A DNA stretch of 64,000 nucleotides from Acidovorax sp. Root219 (GTDB lineage: Bacteria; Pseudomonadota; Gammaproteobacteria; Burkholderiales; Burkholderiaceae_C): positions 39,504-103,503 of the forward strand of contig NZ_LMIJ01000003.1 in the NCBI RefSeq assembly GCF_001428665.1, read 5' to 3'. Of the stretch, positions 19,327 to 27,969 are shown piece after piece. The position numbers and the translations under genes were made by a program. The notes beneath the pieces are model-generated. The model was given only the letters and a program-made list of their open reading frames with translations, ran no database searches and had not been told where the DNA came from. Position 1 is the stretch's first letter. Each line of letters opens with the position of its first letter.

Positions 19327-20604
19327 ATGCGCGCAGCACTCTGGCTCCTGGCGTTGTTTGGCGTGGCCGTTGCGGCCGCGTTGTTTGCGGGCAACAACCA
19401 GGGCACGATCACCCTTTACTGGCCCCCGTACCGGGTCGATCTGTCACTGAACATGGTGGTGCTGCTGCTCGTGGGCGGCTTCGTCACCGTGCATGCCGCC
19501 CTGCGGGCCCTGGCGGCCCTGCTGGAGCTGCCGCACCAGGCCCGCCGCTGGCGCGTGCAGCAAAAGGAACGAGCCATGCACAGCGCGCTGCTCGACGCCA
19601 TGACGCACCTGCTGGGCGGGCGCTTCATCCGTTCGCGCAAGGCCGCCGTGGCCGCGCTGGCGCAGGAGAACGCCCTGGCTGCCGCCGGCGAGTCGGTGCC
19701 GCATGGCAACCAGTTGCGCTCGCTGGCCCACCTGGTGGCGGCCGAGGGCTCGCACGCCCTGCAGGACACCGCCACGCGCGACAGCCATCTGCAGCGCGCG
19801 CTCGACGATGCACCCGCCCGCGGCACGGCCCTGGAGCTGGAACTGCGCGAAGGCGCCCAGATGCGCGCCGCTCGCTGGACGCTGGACGACCGCGACGCCG
19901 ATGCCGCCCTCGAATGGCTCGCCGCCCTGCCCCAGGGCGCCGCGCGCCGCACCCTGGCGCTGCGCATCAAGCTCAAGGCCACGCGGCTGGCCCGCCGCAC
20001 GCAGGAGGCGCTGGACACGGCCCGCCTGCTGGCCAAGCACCGCGCCTTCTCGCCCACCGCCGCACAGAGCATCGTGCGCGGCCTGGCCACCGAACTCATC
20101 CAGAGCGCGCACGACACGGCACAGCTGCGCCGCGTGTGGGACGACCTGGAAACCTCCGAGCGCAACATGCCCGAGCTGGCCATCCAGGCCGCGCAGCGCA
20201 TGGCCACCCTGGGTGGTGACGCCACGCAGGTGCGCGCCTGGCTGCTGCCGGTGTGGGAGCGCATGGTGGACCTGCCCGATGCGCTGGCCGAACACCATGC
20301 CCTGAAGCTGGTGCGCGCACTGGAATCGGGCCTCGATGCCCTTGACGCCCCCTGGCTGGCGCGCATCGAAGCCGCCCAGCAGGCCAACCCGCGCGATGCG
20401 CGCCTGCAGTACATGGCCGGCATGGCCTGCCTCAAGCGCCAGCTGTGGGGCAAGGCCCAGCAGTTGCTGACCCAGGCCGCCCACCAGCTCGCCGATGCCG
20501 GCCTGCGCGCCAGCGCCTGGCGCCACCTGGCAGAGCTGGCCGAACAGCGCGGCGACGAAGCCGCCGCCGCCGAGGCCTGGAAAAAAGCCGCACTCGCCCG
20601 CTGA
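19327..20604 (+). CDS. hemY: HemY-like protein with TPR repeats, inner membrane
   Basis: The 425-residue product starts MRAALWLLALFGVAVAAALFAG and has a second membrane helix at NMVVLLLVGGFVTVHAALRAL, the HemY_N arrangement. The rest is helical with TPR-like repeats, for example in the C-terminal RLQYMAGMACLKRQLWGKAQQLL. This is the proteobacterial HemY, unrelated to the protoporphyrinogen oxidase HemY of Bacillus. It is the last gene of hemC-hemD-hemX-hemY. Its biochemical role is not settled. Confidence 0.88.
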   Translation: MRAALWLLALFGVAVAAALFAGNNQGTITLYWPPYRVDLSLNMVVLLLVGGFVTVHAALRALAALLELPHQARRWRVQQKERAMHSALLDAMTHLLGGRFIRSRKAAVAALAQENALAAAGESVPHGNQLRSLAHLVAAEGSHALQDTATRDSHLQRALDDAPARGTALELELREGAQMRAARWTLDDRDADAALEWLAALPQGAARRTLALRIKLKATRLARRTQEALDTARLLAKHRAFSPTAAQSIVRGLATELIQSAHDTAQLRRVWDDLETSERNMPELAIQAAQRMATLGGDATQVRAWLLPVWERMVDLPDALAEHHALKLVRALESGLDALDAPWLARIEAAQQANPRDARLQYMAGMACLKRQLWGKAQQLLTQAAHQLADAGLRASAWRHLAELAEQRGDEAAAAEAWKKAALAR

Positions 20605-20682
20605 CCAAGCAGGCGGGGGGCCCGCCCATCCCCTGGCCATCTACCGGCCATCCATCTGCGCCCACCTTTTGCGAAACAAGAG

Positions 20683-20711
20683 GGAACTTTGAGCGCACAC
20701 CCCCTGTCAAT
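20683..20711 (+). promoter_or_regulatory. ECF-sigma-like promoter upstream of the cytochrome b561/YceI genes
   Basis: GGAACTT at 20683-20689 and GTCAAT at 20706-20711 are separated by 16 bases. GGAACTT is the classic -35 of RpoE/ECF-type sigma factors and GTC at the -10 is common among them. The site lies about 200 bases before the cytochrome gene. A perfect inverted repeat, TCAATTCA-GTTTTTT-TGAATTGA (20707-20729), overlaps the -10 and could be an operator or leader hairpin. The 308-base gap 20605-20912 otherwise shows nothing recognisable. Confidence 0.45.
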
Positions 20712-20912
20712 TCAGTTTTTTTGAATTGAAGCATCAATCCTGCTGAAGCCGAACGCGCTGGCAGCTTCCTACACTGCGCTCACCGCGGGGCCTTGTGCAT
20801 GCAGCACGGGGCGCGGCATGCGAGGCAGCGACGGATGCGCCAGCCCGAAAAACCTGCTCCCAGCACCTGCTGCCCACCCCTGCCCTGCCACCCCATCGCC
20901 GATTTCCCCAAG

Positions 20913-21488
20913 ATGCCATCCTCCACGCCGACTCCCACCAGCCGACCGGCCCGCTACACCCACACCGCCATGCTGATGCACTGGGTGCTGGGCCTGGCCC
21001 TGATCGGTGCCTTCTGCGTCGGCCTGTACATGACCAGCCTGCCGTTCTCACCAGCACGGCTGAAGCTCTACAACTGGCACAAGTGGGCCGGGGTCACCAT
21101 CCTCACGCTGTCGGTGCTGCGCATCCTCTGGCGCCTGACGCACCGCCCGCCGGCCCTGCCGGCCGCCATGGTGCAGGCCATGCCGCGCTGGCAGGCGCTG
21201 GCGCACCACGCCACGCACGGCCTGCTGTACGCGCTGTTCCTGGCCGTGCCGCTGATCGGCTGGGCCTACAGCTCGGCGGCGGGCTTCCCCATCGTGTTCC
21301 TGGGCCTGTGGCAATTGCCCGATTTCGTGCCCGTGAGCAAGGAGCTGGCCGAGGCCATCAAGCCCTGGCACCAGTACACCGCCTTTGCCATGGCCGGGCT
21401 GGTGGTGCTGCACGTGGCCGCCGCCCTCAAGCACCAGTTCATCGACCGGGACGGCCTCATCGGCCGCATGCTGCCCGGCCCGCGCTGA
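20913..21488 (+). CDS. Cytochrome b561 family protein
   Basis: The 191-residue protein has four hydrophobic helices and begins RYTHTAMLMHWVLGLALIGAF. Heme-ligand histidines are in MLMHW, NWHKW, the ALAHHATHG segment and VLHVAAALKHQF. This matches the bacterial CybB/b561 family of membrane di-heme proteins that move electrons from quinol. The methionine at 20913 was chosen; the frame extends upstream but with low-complexity residues. It precedes two YceI genes. Cytochrome b561 beside yceI is a recurring pair (E. coli yceJ-yceI). Confidence 0.88.
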   Translation: MPSSTPTPTSRPARYTHTAMLMHWVLGLALIGAFCVGLYMTSLPFSPARLKLYNWHKWAGVTILTLSVLRILWRLTHRPPALPAAMVQAMPRWQALAHHATHGLLYALFLAVPLIGWAYSSAAGFPIVFLGLWQLPDFVPVSKELAEAIKPWHQYTAFAMAGLVVLHVAAALKHQFIDRDGLIGRMLPGPR

Positions 21489-21550
21489 GCCCCCGCCCCA
21501 GCCCTCCGCCCTCTTCCTTGTTCTTCCGCACCGATTTTTCAGGAGCCTTC

Positions 21551-22123
21551 ATGCAAGCATCTTCCTTTGTCTCGAGCCTTGTGCTGGGCGCCGCCGTGCT
21601 GGCTGCACCGTCCGCCTTCGCGCAGCAGCAACTGGTCCCCGCACAGAGCGAGGTGCAGTTCACCGCGCGCCAGATGGGCGTGCCCCTCGAAGGCCATTTC
21701 AAGAAGTTCGATGCCAAGGTGGCCTTCGACCCGGCCAAGCCCGACACCAGCAAGATCAGCTTCACCGTGGACACCGGCAGCGCCACGCTGGGCTCGCGCG
21801 AGACCGATGCCGAATTGCCCAAGCCCACCTGGTTCAACGTGCCCAAGTTCCCCCAGGCAGTGTTCGAATCCACCACCATCAAGGCGCTGGGCGGCGGCAA
21901 GTTCGAAGTGGCCGGCAAGCTCACCATCAAGGGCAATGCGCAGAACGTGGTCGTGCCCGTGGCGCTGGCCCAGAGCGGTGCCACCACCACGGCCACCGGC
22001 ACCCTGCCCATCAAGCGCCTGGCCTTCAAGATCGGCGAGAACGAATGGGCCGACACCTCCATGGTGGCCGATGACGTGACCGTCAAGTTCAAGCTGGCGC
22101 TCACGGGCGTGGGCAAGCTCTGA
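21551..22123 (+). CDS. YceI-family periplasmic protein (first of two paralogues)
   Basis: The 190-residue protein has a signal peptide ending AFAQQQ, then the YceI lipocalin-like fold with QLVPAQSEVQFTARQMGVPLEGHFKKFDAKV and ISFTVDTGSATLGSRETDAELPKPTWFNV. YceI proteins bind long polyisoprenoid chains in an eight-stranded barrel. AGGAG lies six bases before the start. This copy lacks the CxxxxMxxxxxC stretch of its neighbour and has a Q-rich N-terminus (LVPAQSEVQF) in place of the more usual AYxIDPxHSxV. It likely forms an operon with the cytochrome b561. Confidence 0.87.
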   Translation: MQASSFVSSLVLGAAVLAAPSAFAQQQLVPAQSEVQFTARQMGVPLEGHFKKFDAKVAFDPAKPDTSKISFTVDTGSATLGSRETDAELPKPTWFNVPKFPQAVFESTTIKALGGGKFEVAGKLTIKGNAQNVVVPVALAQSGATTTATGTLPIKRLAFKIGENEWADTSMVADDVTVKFKLALTGVGKL

Positions 22124-22197
22124 TCGCCCTGCACCCTCCCTTTTCCGCGTTCCCTTTCCCTGTTCCCTTGATCCTTCCTTTTTCAGGAGTTGTTTAC

Positions 22198-22782
22198 ATG
22201 CGCAAGTCTTCGTTCGCCCTGCTCGCACTGGCCGCAGCCGCCGTTCTGTCCACGGGCGCAGCCCAGGCCCAGAGCGCCGCCTACGCCATCGATCCGACGC
22301 ACACCTTCGTGACGTTCGAGATCAGCCACTTCGGCGCAACGACCAACCGCGGCCGCTTCGACAAGAAGGAAGGCACTGTGCAGTTCGACCGCGCCGGCAA
22401 GACCGGCAAGGTGGAGATCACCGTGGACACCACCTCGATCAACTCGGGCACGCCCCCGTTCGACAAGCACCTGCAAAGCGCTGACCTGTTCAACGCCGCC
22501 AAGTACCCGACCATCAAGTTCGTGTCCGACAAGTTCACCTTCAACGGCGACAAGGTCAGCGAAGTGGCCGGCCAGCTGACGCTGCTGGACAAGACCCTGC
22601 CCGTGACCCTGAAGGCCACGCAGTTCAACTGCTACCAGAGCCCCATGCTCAAGCGTGAAGTCTGCGGTGGCGACTTCGAAGCCACCATCGACCGCACCCA
22701 GTGGGGCCTGAACTACGGCGTGGAATGGGGTTTCCCCAAGAACGTGCGCCTGGTGGTGCAGATCGAAGCCATCAAGCAGTAA
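22198..22782 (+). CDS. YceI-family periplasmic protein (second paralogue)
   Basis: The 194-residue protein has a signal peptide (LALAAAAVLSTGAAQAQ) and the canonical YceI opening AAYAIDPTHTFVTFEISHFG. The middle has TSINSGTPPFDKHLQSADLFNAAKYPTIKF. Two cysteines occur in FNCYQSPMLKREVCGG. GGAG precedes the start. Canonical features make this copy the more typical family member. A strong terminator follows the stop, ending the presumed b561-yceI-yceI operon. Confidence 0.9.
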   Translation: MRKSSFALLALAAAAVLSTGAAQAQSAAYAIDPTHTFVTFEISHFGATTNRGRFDKKEGTVQFDRAGKTGKVEITVDTTSINSGTPPFDKHLQSADLFNAAKYPTIKFVSDKFTFNGDKVSEVAGQLTLLDKTLPVTLKATQFNCYQSPMLKREVCGGDFEATIDRTQWGLNYGVEWGFPKNVRLVVQIEAIKQ

Positions 22783-22808
22783 TCCACAACGGGCCTTCTG
22801 GTCCGCAC

Positions 22809-22842
22809 AAGCCACCCGCGGCACGGCCACGGGTGGCTTTTT
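22809..22842 (+). terminator. Intrinsic terminator after the yceI pair
   Basis: AAGCCACCCG (22809-22818) pairs with CGGGTGGCTT (22830-22839) and is followed by further T residues. It abuts the stop of the convergent ABC-F gene at 22843, so it probably serves both directions. Confidence 0.88.
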
Positions 22843-24543
22843 TCATGCCAGGCGTGCATCGAGCCGCCAGCCTTCGGCATGCCATGCCCAGACATGCGTG
22901 GGCGCCAGCGCCGCCAGGAAATGCAGGTCGTGCGACACCACCAGCAGCGCACCGGTGAAGCCCTGCAGCGCCACCTGCAAGGCCTCCGCCGAGGCCAGGT
23001 CCAGGTGGTTGGTCGGCTCGTCCAGCAGCAGCATCTGCGCTGGCTCGCCGCACCACAGCGCGCAGGCCAGCGCGGCCTTGATGCGCTCGCCACCGCTGAG
23101 CACCCCGGCGGGCCGCTGCACGCGGTCTGCATCCAGACCCAGCTGCGCCAGGCGCGTGCGCAGCGTGGCCTCGGGCAGGGGCGAGCCCAGTTCGTCCAGG
23201 CGCTGCAGCACGCTCGCGTGCGGCGGCAGCAGCTGGGCGTTGTGCTGGTCCAGCCAGGCCGCGCGCACGCCGCGCACCACGCGGCCCGAAGCGGGCGCCA
23301 ACTGGCCGGCCACCAGGCGCAGCAGGGTGCTCTTGCCACAGCCGTTGGGCCCGGTGATGGCAATGCGCACGGGACCATTCCATACCCCACCGAGGGCAGG
23401 CATCCCCTGGGGAGCAAACGGTGCTCGCACCTGTTCCAGCGCCAGCACCTGCTTGCCGCAGGGCACGCTGCTTTCAGGCAGGGCGAGTGCCACGGGTGCC
23501 TGCTGTGGCGCCTGGCGGGCGGCATCGCGCACGGCTGCATCCAGCTTCTCGCGCGCCTGCCGCTGGCGTTCGTGCTCGTTTCCGGCATGGGCTTCGGCGC
23601 TGTTCTTCATGCGGCCCAGCAGGATGGGAGCCAGGTTGGCTGTGCGCCCCACCCGGTGTCCCTGCGCGGTGCGGCGCTGCTGCGCCTCGTGCTCGCGCTG
23701 CAGCGCCTTCCTGCCCCGGTCGCGCTCGGTGCGTGCATGGTCGAGCGCCGCCTGCGCGGCCGCCCGCTCCTGCGCACGCTGCGCGGCGTACAGCGCCCAG
23801 TTGCCTCCGTAGCGGCGCAGCCCGGCGGGCGACAGCTCCACGATGGTGTCGACCATGCCGAGCAGTTCACGGTCATGACTGGCCACGACCACAGCGCCCT
23901 GGCGCGCCGCCACCTGGTCCAGCAGCCAACGGCGTGCACTGCGGTCCAGGTGGTTGGTGGGCTCGTCGAGCACCAGCATCTCGGCGTCGCAGACGAAGGC
24001 CCCGGCCAGCGCCACGCGCATGCGCTCGCCGCCGCTCAGCCGGGTCGCATCGCCATCGCTTGGCAGATGCCCCAGGTCCAGCGCCTGCAGGGCGCGCTGC
24101 CAGCGCGCAGGCAGGTCCCACTGGCCATCGGCCCGCAGCAGGTCCTCGGGCGTTCCCTGGCCCGCCTCCAGGCGCTCCAGCGCACGCAGCACGGGTGCCA
24201 GGCCCGCAAGGTCGGCCACCGTGCTGCCGGGGGCTCCCCGCACCTCCTGCGCCACGGCGTGCAGGCGCGCGTCGCGCAACACCGTGCCCGCAGTCGGCTG
24301 CAGCCGGCCCAGCAGCAGTTGCAGAAACACGCTCTTGCCCACGCCATTGGCACCCACGATGCCGGTGGTACCGGCGCCCAGGGCCACGTCGAGGGGCTGG
24401 CTCCACAAGGGCTGCCCATCGGGCAGCGTCCAGACAACGCCCTGGAACTGGAGCGAAAAAGAAGAAGAGGAAAAGGAAGCAGAAGCGACAGCAGCCTTGC
24501 TGTCGCCCCGGGCGCGCTGGCCCGAATGGTTGGTCGTCGCCAT
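22843..24543 (-). CDS. ABC-F family ATPase
   Basis: The protein (566 residues from the chosen start) has two ABC domains and no membrane segment. The first has Walker A GANGVGKS, signature RLSGGERMR and Walker B MLVLDEPTNHLD. The second has GPNGCGKS, VLSGGERIK and MLLLDEPTNHLD. Between them lies a charged, helical linker rich in Arg, Gln and Glu (about residues 235-330), as in ABC-F proteins that act on the ribosome. Family members are translation factors or antibiotic-resistance proteins. The start at 24543 has GGAG nine bases upstream; a second ATG at 24567 is possible. The first residues include a serine-rich stretch (SFSSSSFS). Confidence 0.85.
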   Translation of the reverse strand: MATTNHSGQRARGDSKAAVASASFSSSSFSLQFQGVVWTLPDGQPLWSQPLDVALGAGTTGIVGANGVGKSVFLQLLLGRLQPTAGTVLRDARLHAVAQEVRGAPGSTVADLAGLAPVLRALERLEAGQGTPEDLLRADGQWDLPARWQRALQALDLGHLPSDGDATRLSGGERMRVALAGAFVCDAEMLVLDEPTNHLDRSARRWLLDQVAARQGAVVVASHDRELLGMVDTIVELSPAGLRRYGGNWALYAAQRAQERAAAQAALDHARTERDRGRKALQREHEAQQRRTAQGHRVGRTANLAPILLGRMKNSAEAHAGNEHERQRQAREKLDAAVRDAARQAPQQAPVALALPESSVPCGKQVLALEQVRAPFAPQGMPALGGVWNGPVRIAITGPNGCGKSTLLRLVAGQLAPASGRVVRGVRAAWLDQHNAQLLPPHASVLQRLDELGSPLPEATLRTRLAQLGLDADRVQRPAGVLSGGERIKAALACALWCGEPAQMLLLDEPTNHLDLASAEALQVALQGFTGALLVVSHDLHFLAALAPTHVWAWHAEGWRLDARLA

Positions 24544-24698
24544 GCCTGAGAACTCCACGGTCACCATCAAGCCGCACCTGCGCAAAAAGGCAGGAGCGGA
24601 ACAGCGTGAAAGTGGCTTACAGGCGCATCGGTGAAAACACCCCGGGTGGTTGGCGAGAGGCGCAATGTACCGCAAATAACCGCGCCTTCAAAATTCCC

Positions 24699-24728
24699 TT
24701 TACGTAAATTGATTACGAATAGTAGAAT
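24699..24728 (+). promoter_or_regulatory. Predicted promoter for the VOC-family gene
   Basis: TTTACG (24699-24704) and TAGAAT (24723-24728) with an 18-base spacer lie in the only AT-rich stretch of the gap between the divergent ABC-F and VOC genes. The -35 overlaps a short palindrome, TTACGTAA, which could be a regulator site. The transcript would begin about 33 bases before the start codon. Confidence 0.5.
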
Positions 24729-24767
24729 TTCCACATCGACACCCGCATGGACCCAAGGAGACAACGC

Positions 24768-25388
24768 ATGAATGCCGTTCTGAAGCCCGATCTCGCCAGC
24801 CTGCCCGCACCTGCCGCCTTCCAGCAGCTGCACCACTACGCCTACAAGGCGCGCGACGCGGAGGAGACACGCCAGTTCTACGAGGACATCCTGGGCCTGC
24901 CGCTGTACCACATCATCCAGAGCGACCACGTGCCCAGCACGGGCGAGTACTGCCCCTACACGCACTTCTTCTTCCGCCTGAAGGACGGCTCGTTCATTGC
25001 CTTCTTCGACCTGGGCGACGACGTGAAGGCCGAGCCCTCGCCCAACACCCCGCTGTGGGTCAACCACATTTCGTTCCGCGTGGACACGGTGCAGGAACTG
25101 CAGAACACCAAGGAGCGCCTGGAAGCCTTCGGCATCGAGGTACTCGGCGTGACCGACCACCACATCTTCAAGAGCATCTATTTCTTCGACCCGAACGGCA
25201 TCCGCCTCGAACTCACGGCGCAGTTGGCCGATGCCAACGCCATGGCCAAGGACAGCACCGTGGCGCATGCGCGCCTGAAGGAGTGGACGGCGCGCAAGGA
25301 GCAGTGGCGCAAGGAGCGCGCCGAAGGCAAGGCGGCCGAGCCGCTCAAGCCCCAGGCCAACGACCGGCCTGAATTCGCCAAGGGCTAA
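24768..25388 (+). CDS. VOC-family metalloprotein (glyoxalase / extradiol dioxygenase-like)
   Basis: The 206-residue protein has a vicinal-oxygen-chelate domain: QLHHYAYKARDAEETRQFYEDILGLPL near the N-terminus, WVNHISFRVDTVQEL in the middle and IYFFDPNGIRLEL near residue 150. The His-His-Glu pattern (HHYAY, NHISF, IRLEL) is the metal-site layout of this superfamily. A charged C-terminal tail (WTARKEQWRKERAEGKAAEP) follows. AAGGAG lies seven bases before the ATG at 24768; an upstream ATG in frame lacks one. The substrate is unknown; glyoxalase or ring-cleaving functions are both possible. Confidence 0.8.
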   Translation: MNAVLKPDLASLPAPAAFQQLHHYAYKARDAEETRQFYEDILGLPLYHIIQSDHVPSTGEYCPYTHFFFRLKDGSFIAFFDLGDDVKAEPSPNTPLWVNHISFRVDTVQELQNTKERLEAFGIEVLGVTDHHIFKSIYFFDPNGIRLELTAQLADANAMAKDSTVAHARLKEWTARKEQWRKERAEGKAAEPLKPQANDRPEFAKG

Positions 25389-25416
25389 GAGGCTGAACCG
25401 CTGCCCCAGTAAAAAT

Positions 25417-25444
25417 GGCGCCGCCCTTGCGGGCGGCGCCTTTT
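25417..25444 (+). terminator. Intrinsic terminator between convergent genes
   Basis: GGCGCCGCCC-TTGC-GGGCGGCGCC (25417-25440) followed by TTTT, with AAAAA before the left arm. The symmetry means it can stop both the VOC-gene transcript and the ABC-transporter operon coming from the other side. Confidence 0.92.
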
Positions 25445-25468
25445 GCATTTTCTTGTGCCGGCCAGTGG

Positions 25469-27097
25469 CTACACCGCATCCAGCTCGGCCAGCAGGTCGC
25501 TGGTCGTGGCGGCCTCCAGCAGCGCCCGGGTGTAGGGCTGCTGCGGCCGGTCGAAGATGTCGGCCACGCTGCCCTCTTCGACGATGCGGCCGTTCTCCAT
25601 CACGATGATGCGATCGGCGATCTCGGACACTACCGCCAGGTTGTGCGAGATGAACAGGCAGCCGAAGCCGCGCTCGGCCTGCAGGCGCCGGAGCAGCTCC
25701 AGCACCTGCTTCTGGATGGTCATGTCCAGCGCCGAGACGGGCTCGTCGGCCACCACGAAGGCGGGCTTGCGCACCAGCGCGCGCGCAATCGCCACGCGCT
25801 GGCGCTGGCCGCCCGACAGGGCGTGCGGGTAGCGCTCGCCAAAGCCGGCAAGCCCCACCTCGTCGAGCATGGCGTCCACCGAGGCCTGCAGCGCCTCGCG
25901 CGTGAGCGGCGGGCCGTGGCGCAGCGGCTCGGCCACGATATCGCGCACGCGCTGGCGCGGGTCGAGCGAGGAGTACGGGTCCTGGAACACCAGTTGGCAG
26001 GCCAGGCGGAAGTCGCGCCGCCCTGCCGCATCGGCCTGGCCCAGCGGCGTGCCGCGAAAGCACACATCGCCACCCGCCACGGGCAACAGGCCGATCATGG
26101 CGCGGCCCAGCGTGGTCTTGCCTGAGCCCGACCCCCCGACCACGGCCACCACCTCGCCGGGCTGGATGGCCAGCGACACACCGCGCACCGCCAGCTTGGG
26201 CGTCGCCTTGGACAGCCAGCCCTGGCGCGCACCGGGAAAGCTCACGTGCACGTCCTTGGCCTCGATCAGCGGCGCCTGCACGGGCCGTGCCGGGCGCTGG
26301 GCGCTGCGCTGGGGCAGCGCATCGATGAGGCTCTTGGTGTAGGCCTGGCGCGGCGCGGTCAGCACGCTGCGCACGGGGCCGGCCTCGACGAGCCGGCCTT
26401 TTTCGAGCACCACCACCGATTGCGCGTAGCGCGCCACCAGTCCCAGGTCGTGCGTGATCAGCAGCACCGCCGTGCCCTCGGTGCGCGTGAGCTCGGCCAT
26501 GATCTCCATCACCTCGCGCTGGCTCAGCGAGTCGAGCGCCGTGGTGGGTTCGTCGGCGATCAACAGGCGCGGTTTGAGCAGCATGACCGAGGCCAGCATG
26601 ATGCGCTGGCGCATGCCGCCCGAGAACTGGTGCGGGTAGGCGGCCAGGCAGCGCTCGGGGTCGGCGATCTGCACGCGGCGCAGCATGGCGATGGCGCGCT
26701 CGCGTGCCTGGGCTACGCTCAGCCGCTCGTGCAGGCGCAAGCCTTCGAAGAGCTGCTCGGCAATGGTCATCGCCGGGTTGAGCGAGACCATGGGCTCCTG
26801 GAACACCATGCCCACGTCGCAGCCGCGCAGCGCGCGCAAGGCGTTCGCCGACATGGTCCCCACATCACGCCCCTGCAGCAGCACGCTGCCGCCGCTCTGG
26901 CGCACCTGGGGCGGCAGCAGGCCCATCACGGCGCGCCCGGCCATGGTCTTGCCGCTGCCCGATTCGCCCACCAGGGCCACCACGCCGCCGGCGGGCACGT
27001 CAAACGAAACGGCGTCCAGCAGCGGACGGACGTGGGGGCCATGCACCGTGAGCTCACGCACGGACAGCAGCGGCAGCGGGTTCTTCTCGGTCGTCAT
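25469..27097 (-). CDS. Fused dual ATP-binding protein of a peptide-type ABC importer (DppD-DppF/GsiA-like)
   Basis: The 542-residue protein contains two complete nucleotide-binding domains: Walker A GESGSGKTMAG then signature QFSGGMRQR and LLIADEPTTALD; then GGSGSGKTTLG, ALSGGQRQR and FVVADEPVSALD. Each is followed by the oligopeptide-transporter C-terminal tail. It powers the two permeases encoded just upstream. The upstream permease stop overlaps an in-frame ATG at 27136 as TGATG, so translation may start there (13 extra residues). The ATG at 27097 has a GGAAAG site and matches the family N-terminus. Confidence 0.92.
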   Translation of the reverse strand: MTTEKNPLPLLSVRELTVHGPHVRPLLDAVSFDVPAGGVVALVGESGSGKTMAGRAVMGLLPPQVRQSGGSVLLQGRDVGTMSANALRALRGCDVGMVFQEPMVSLNPAMTIAEQLFEGLRLHERLSVAQARERAIAMLRRVQIADPERCLAAYPHQFSGGMRQRIMLASVMLLKPRLLIADEPTTALDSLSQREVMEIMAELTRTEGTAVLLITHDLGLVARYAQSVVVLEKGRLVEAGPVRSVLTAPRQAYTKSLIDALPQRSAQRPARPVQAPLIEAKDVHVSFPGARQGWLSKATPKLAVRGVSLAIQPGEVVAVVGGSGSGKTTLGRAMIGLLPVAGGDVCFRGTPLGQADAAGRRDFRLACQLVFQDPYSSLDPRQRVRDIVAEPLRHGPPLTREALQASVDAMLDEVGLAGFGERYPHALSGGQRQRVAIARALVRKPAFVVADEPVSALDMTIQKQVLELLRRLQAERGFGCLFISHNLAVVSEIADRIIVMENGRIVEEGSVADIFDRPQQPYTRALLEAATTSDLLAELDAV

Positions 27098-27135
27098 GTC
27101 GGTTCTTTCCGCCAAGGGGTAGGACGATGGCCGCA

Positions 27136-27969
27136 TCAGCGGCGCTCCATGCGCGGGTCGAGCCAGTCGCGTAGCGCGTCGCCCAGCAGGTTCACGCCGA
27201 GCAGGGTGAGCGCGATGCAGGCGCCGGGCGCAATGCCCAGCCAGGCGGCGGTCTCGATGTAGGGTCGGCCCGAGGCCAGCATGTTGCCCCAGGTGGGTGC
27301 CGGTGGCGGCACGCCCAGGCCCAGAAAGCTGAGCGCGCTCTCGGCCAGGATGACCCAGCCGAACATGGAGGTGGCCAGCACCACCAGGGGCGCCACGCAG
27401 TTGGGCAGGATGTGCGCGAACACCGTGCGCAGGCCGGAGTTGCCGATGACCTCGGAGGCCTCGATGTACTCCTTCTCGCGCAGCGAGAGCACCGAGCCGC
27501 GCACCACGCGCACTGCGGTGGGCGCATAGGCCAGGCCCAGCGCGACGATGATGCCCCACTGGTTGGCGCCCACGATGACCATCACCCCGAGGGCCAGCAG
27601 AATGCCGGGGAAGGCCAGCATGGCGTCGTTGAAGACCATCAGCACCCGGTCCAGCCAGCCGCGGAAGTAGCCGGCCACGAGGCCGATCACCACGCCCAGC
27701 CCCAGAGCCAGCGCCACGGTCAGCCCGGCCACCAGCAGGCTGGTGCCGGCCCCGGCCATCAGGCGCGAAAGGATGTCGCGGCCGAACTCATCGGTGCCCA
27801 GCAGGTAGCTGCCCGAGGGCGGCTGCAGCCGCTGGCGCAGCGCCACACCCATGGGGTTGTAGGGCGTCCAGAACACCGACAGCAAGGCCATGGCGCCCAC
27901 CAGGGACACCAGCACGCCGCCGACCAAGGCATTCGTGCGCAAACGTTGGAGAAAGCGCTTCATCATCAT
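27136..27969 (-). CDS. Peptide-type ABC transporter permease, DppC-like
   Basis: The 277-residue inner-membrane protein has six hydrophobic segments and an N-terminal OppC-type helix. PPSGSYLLGTDEFGRDILSRLMAGAGTSLLV is the family signature, and the EAA loop is EYIEASEVIGNSGLRTVFAHILPN. The first of three consecutive in-frame ATGs (27969) overlaps the stop of the DppB-like gene by four bases. It pairs with that protein to form the membrane channel. Substrate class is peptides or other amines; nickel is less likely. Confidence 0.93.
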   Translation of the reverse strand: MMMKRFLQRLRTNALVGGVLVSLVGAMALLSVFWTPYNPMGVALRQRLQPPSGSYLLGTDEFGRDILSRLMAGAGTSLLVAGLTVALALGLGVVIGLVAGYFRGWLDRVLMVFNDAMLAFPGILLALGVMVIVGANQWGIIVALGLAYAPTAVRVVRGSVLSLREKEYIEASEVIGNSGLRTVFAHILPNCVAPLVVLATSMFGWVILAESALSFLGLGVPPPAPTWGNMLASGRPYIETAAWLGIAPGACIALTLLGVNLLGDALRDWLDPRMERR

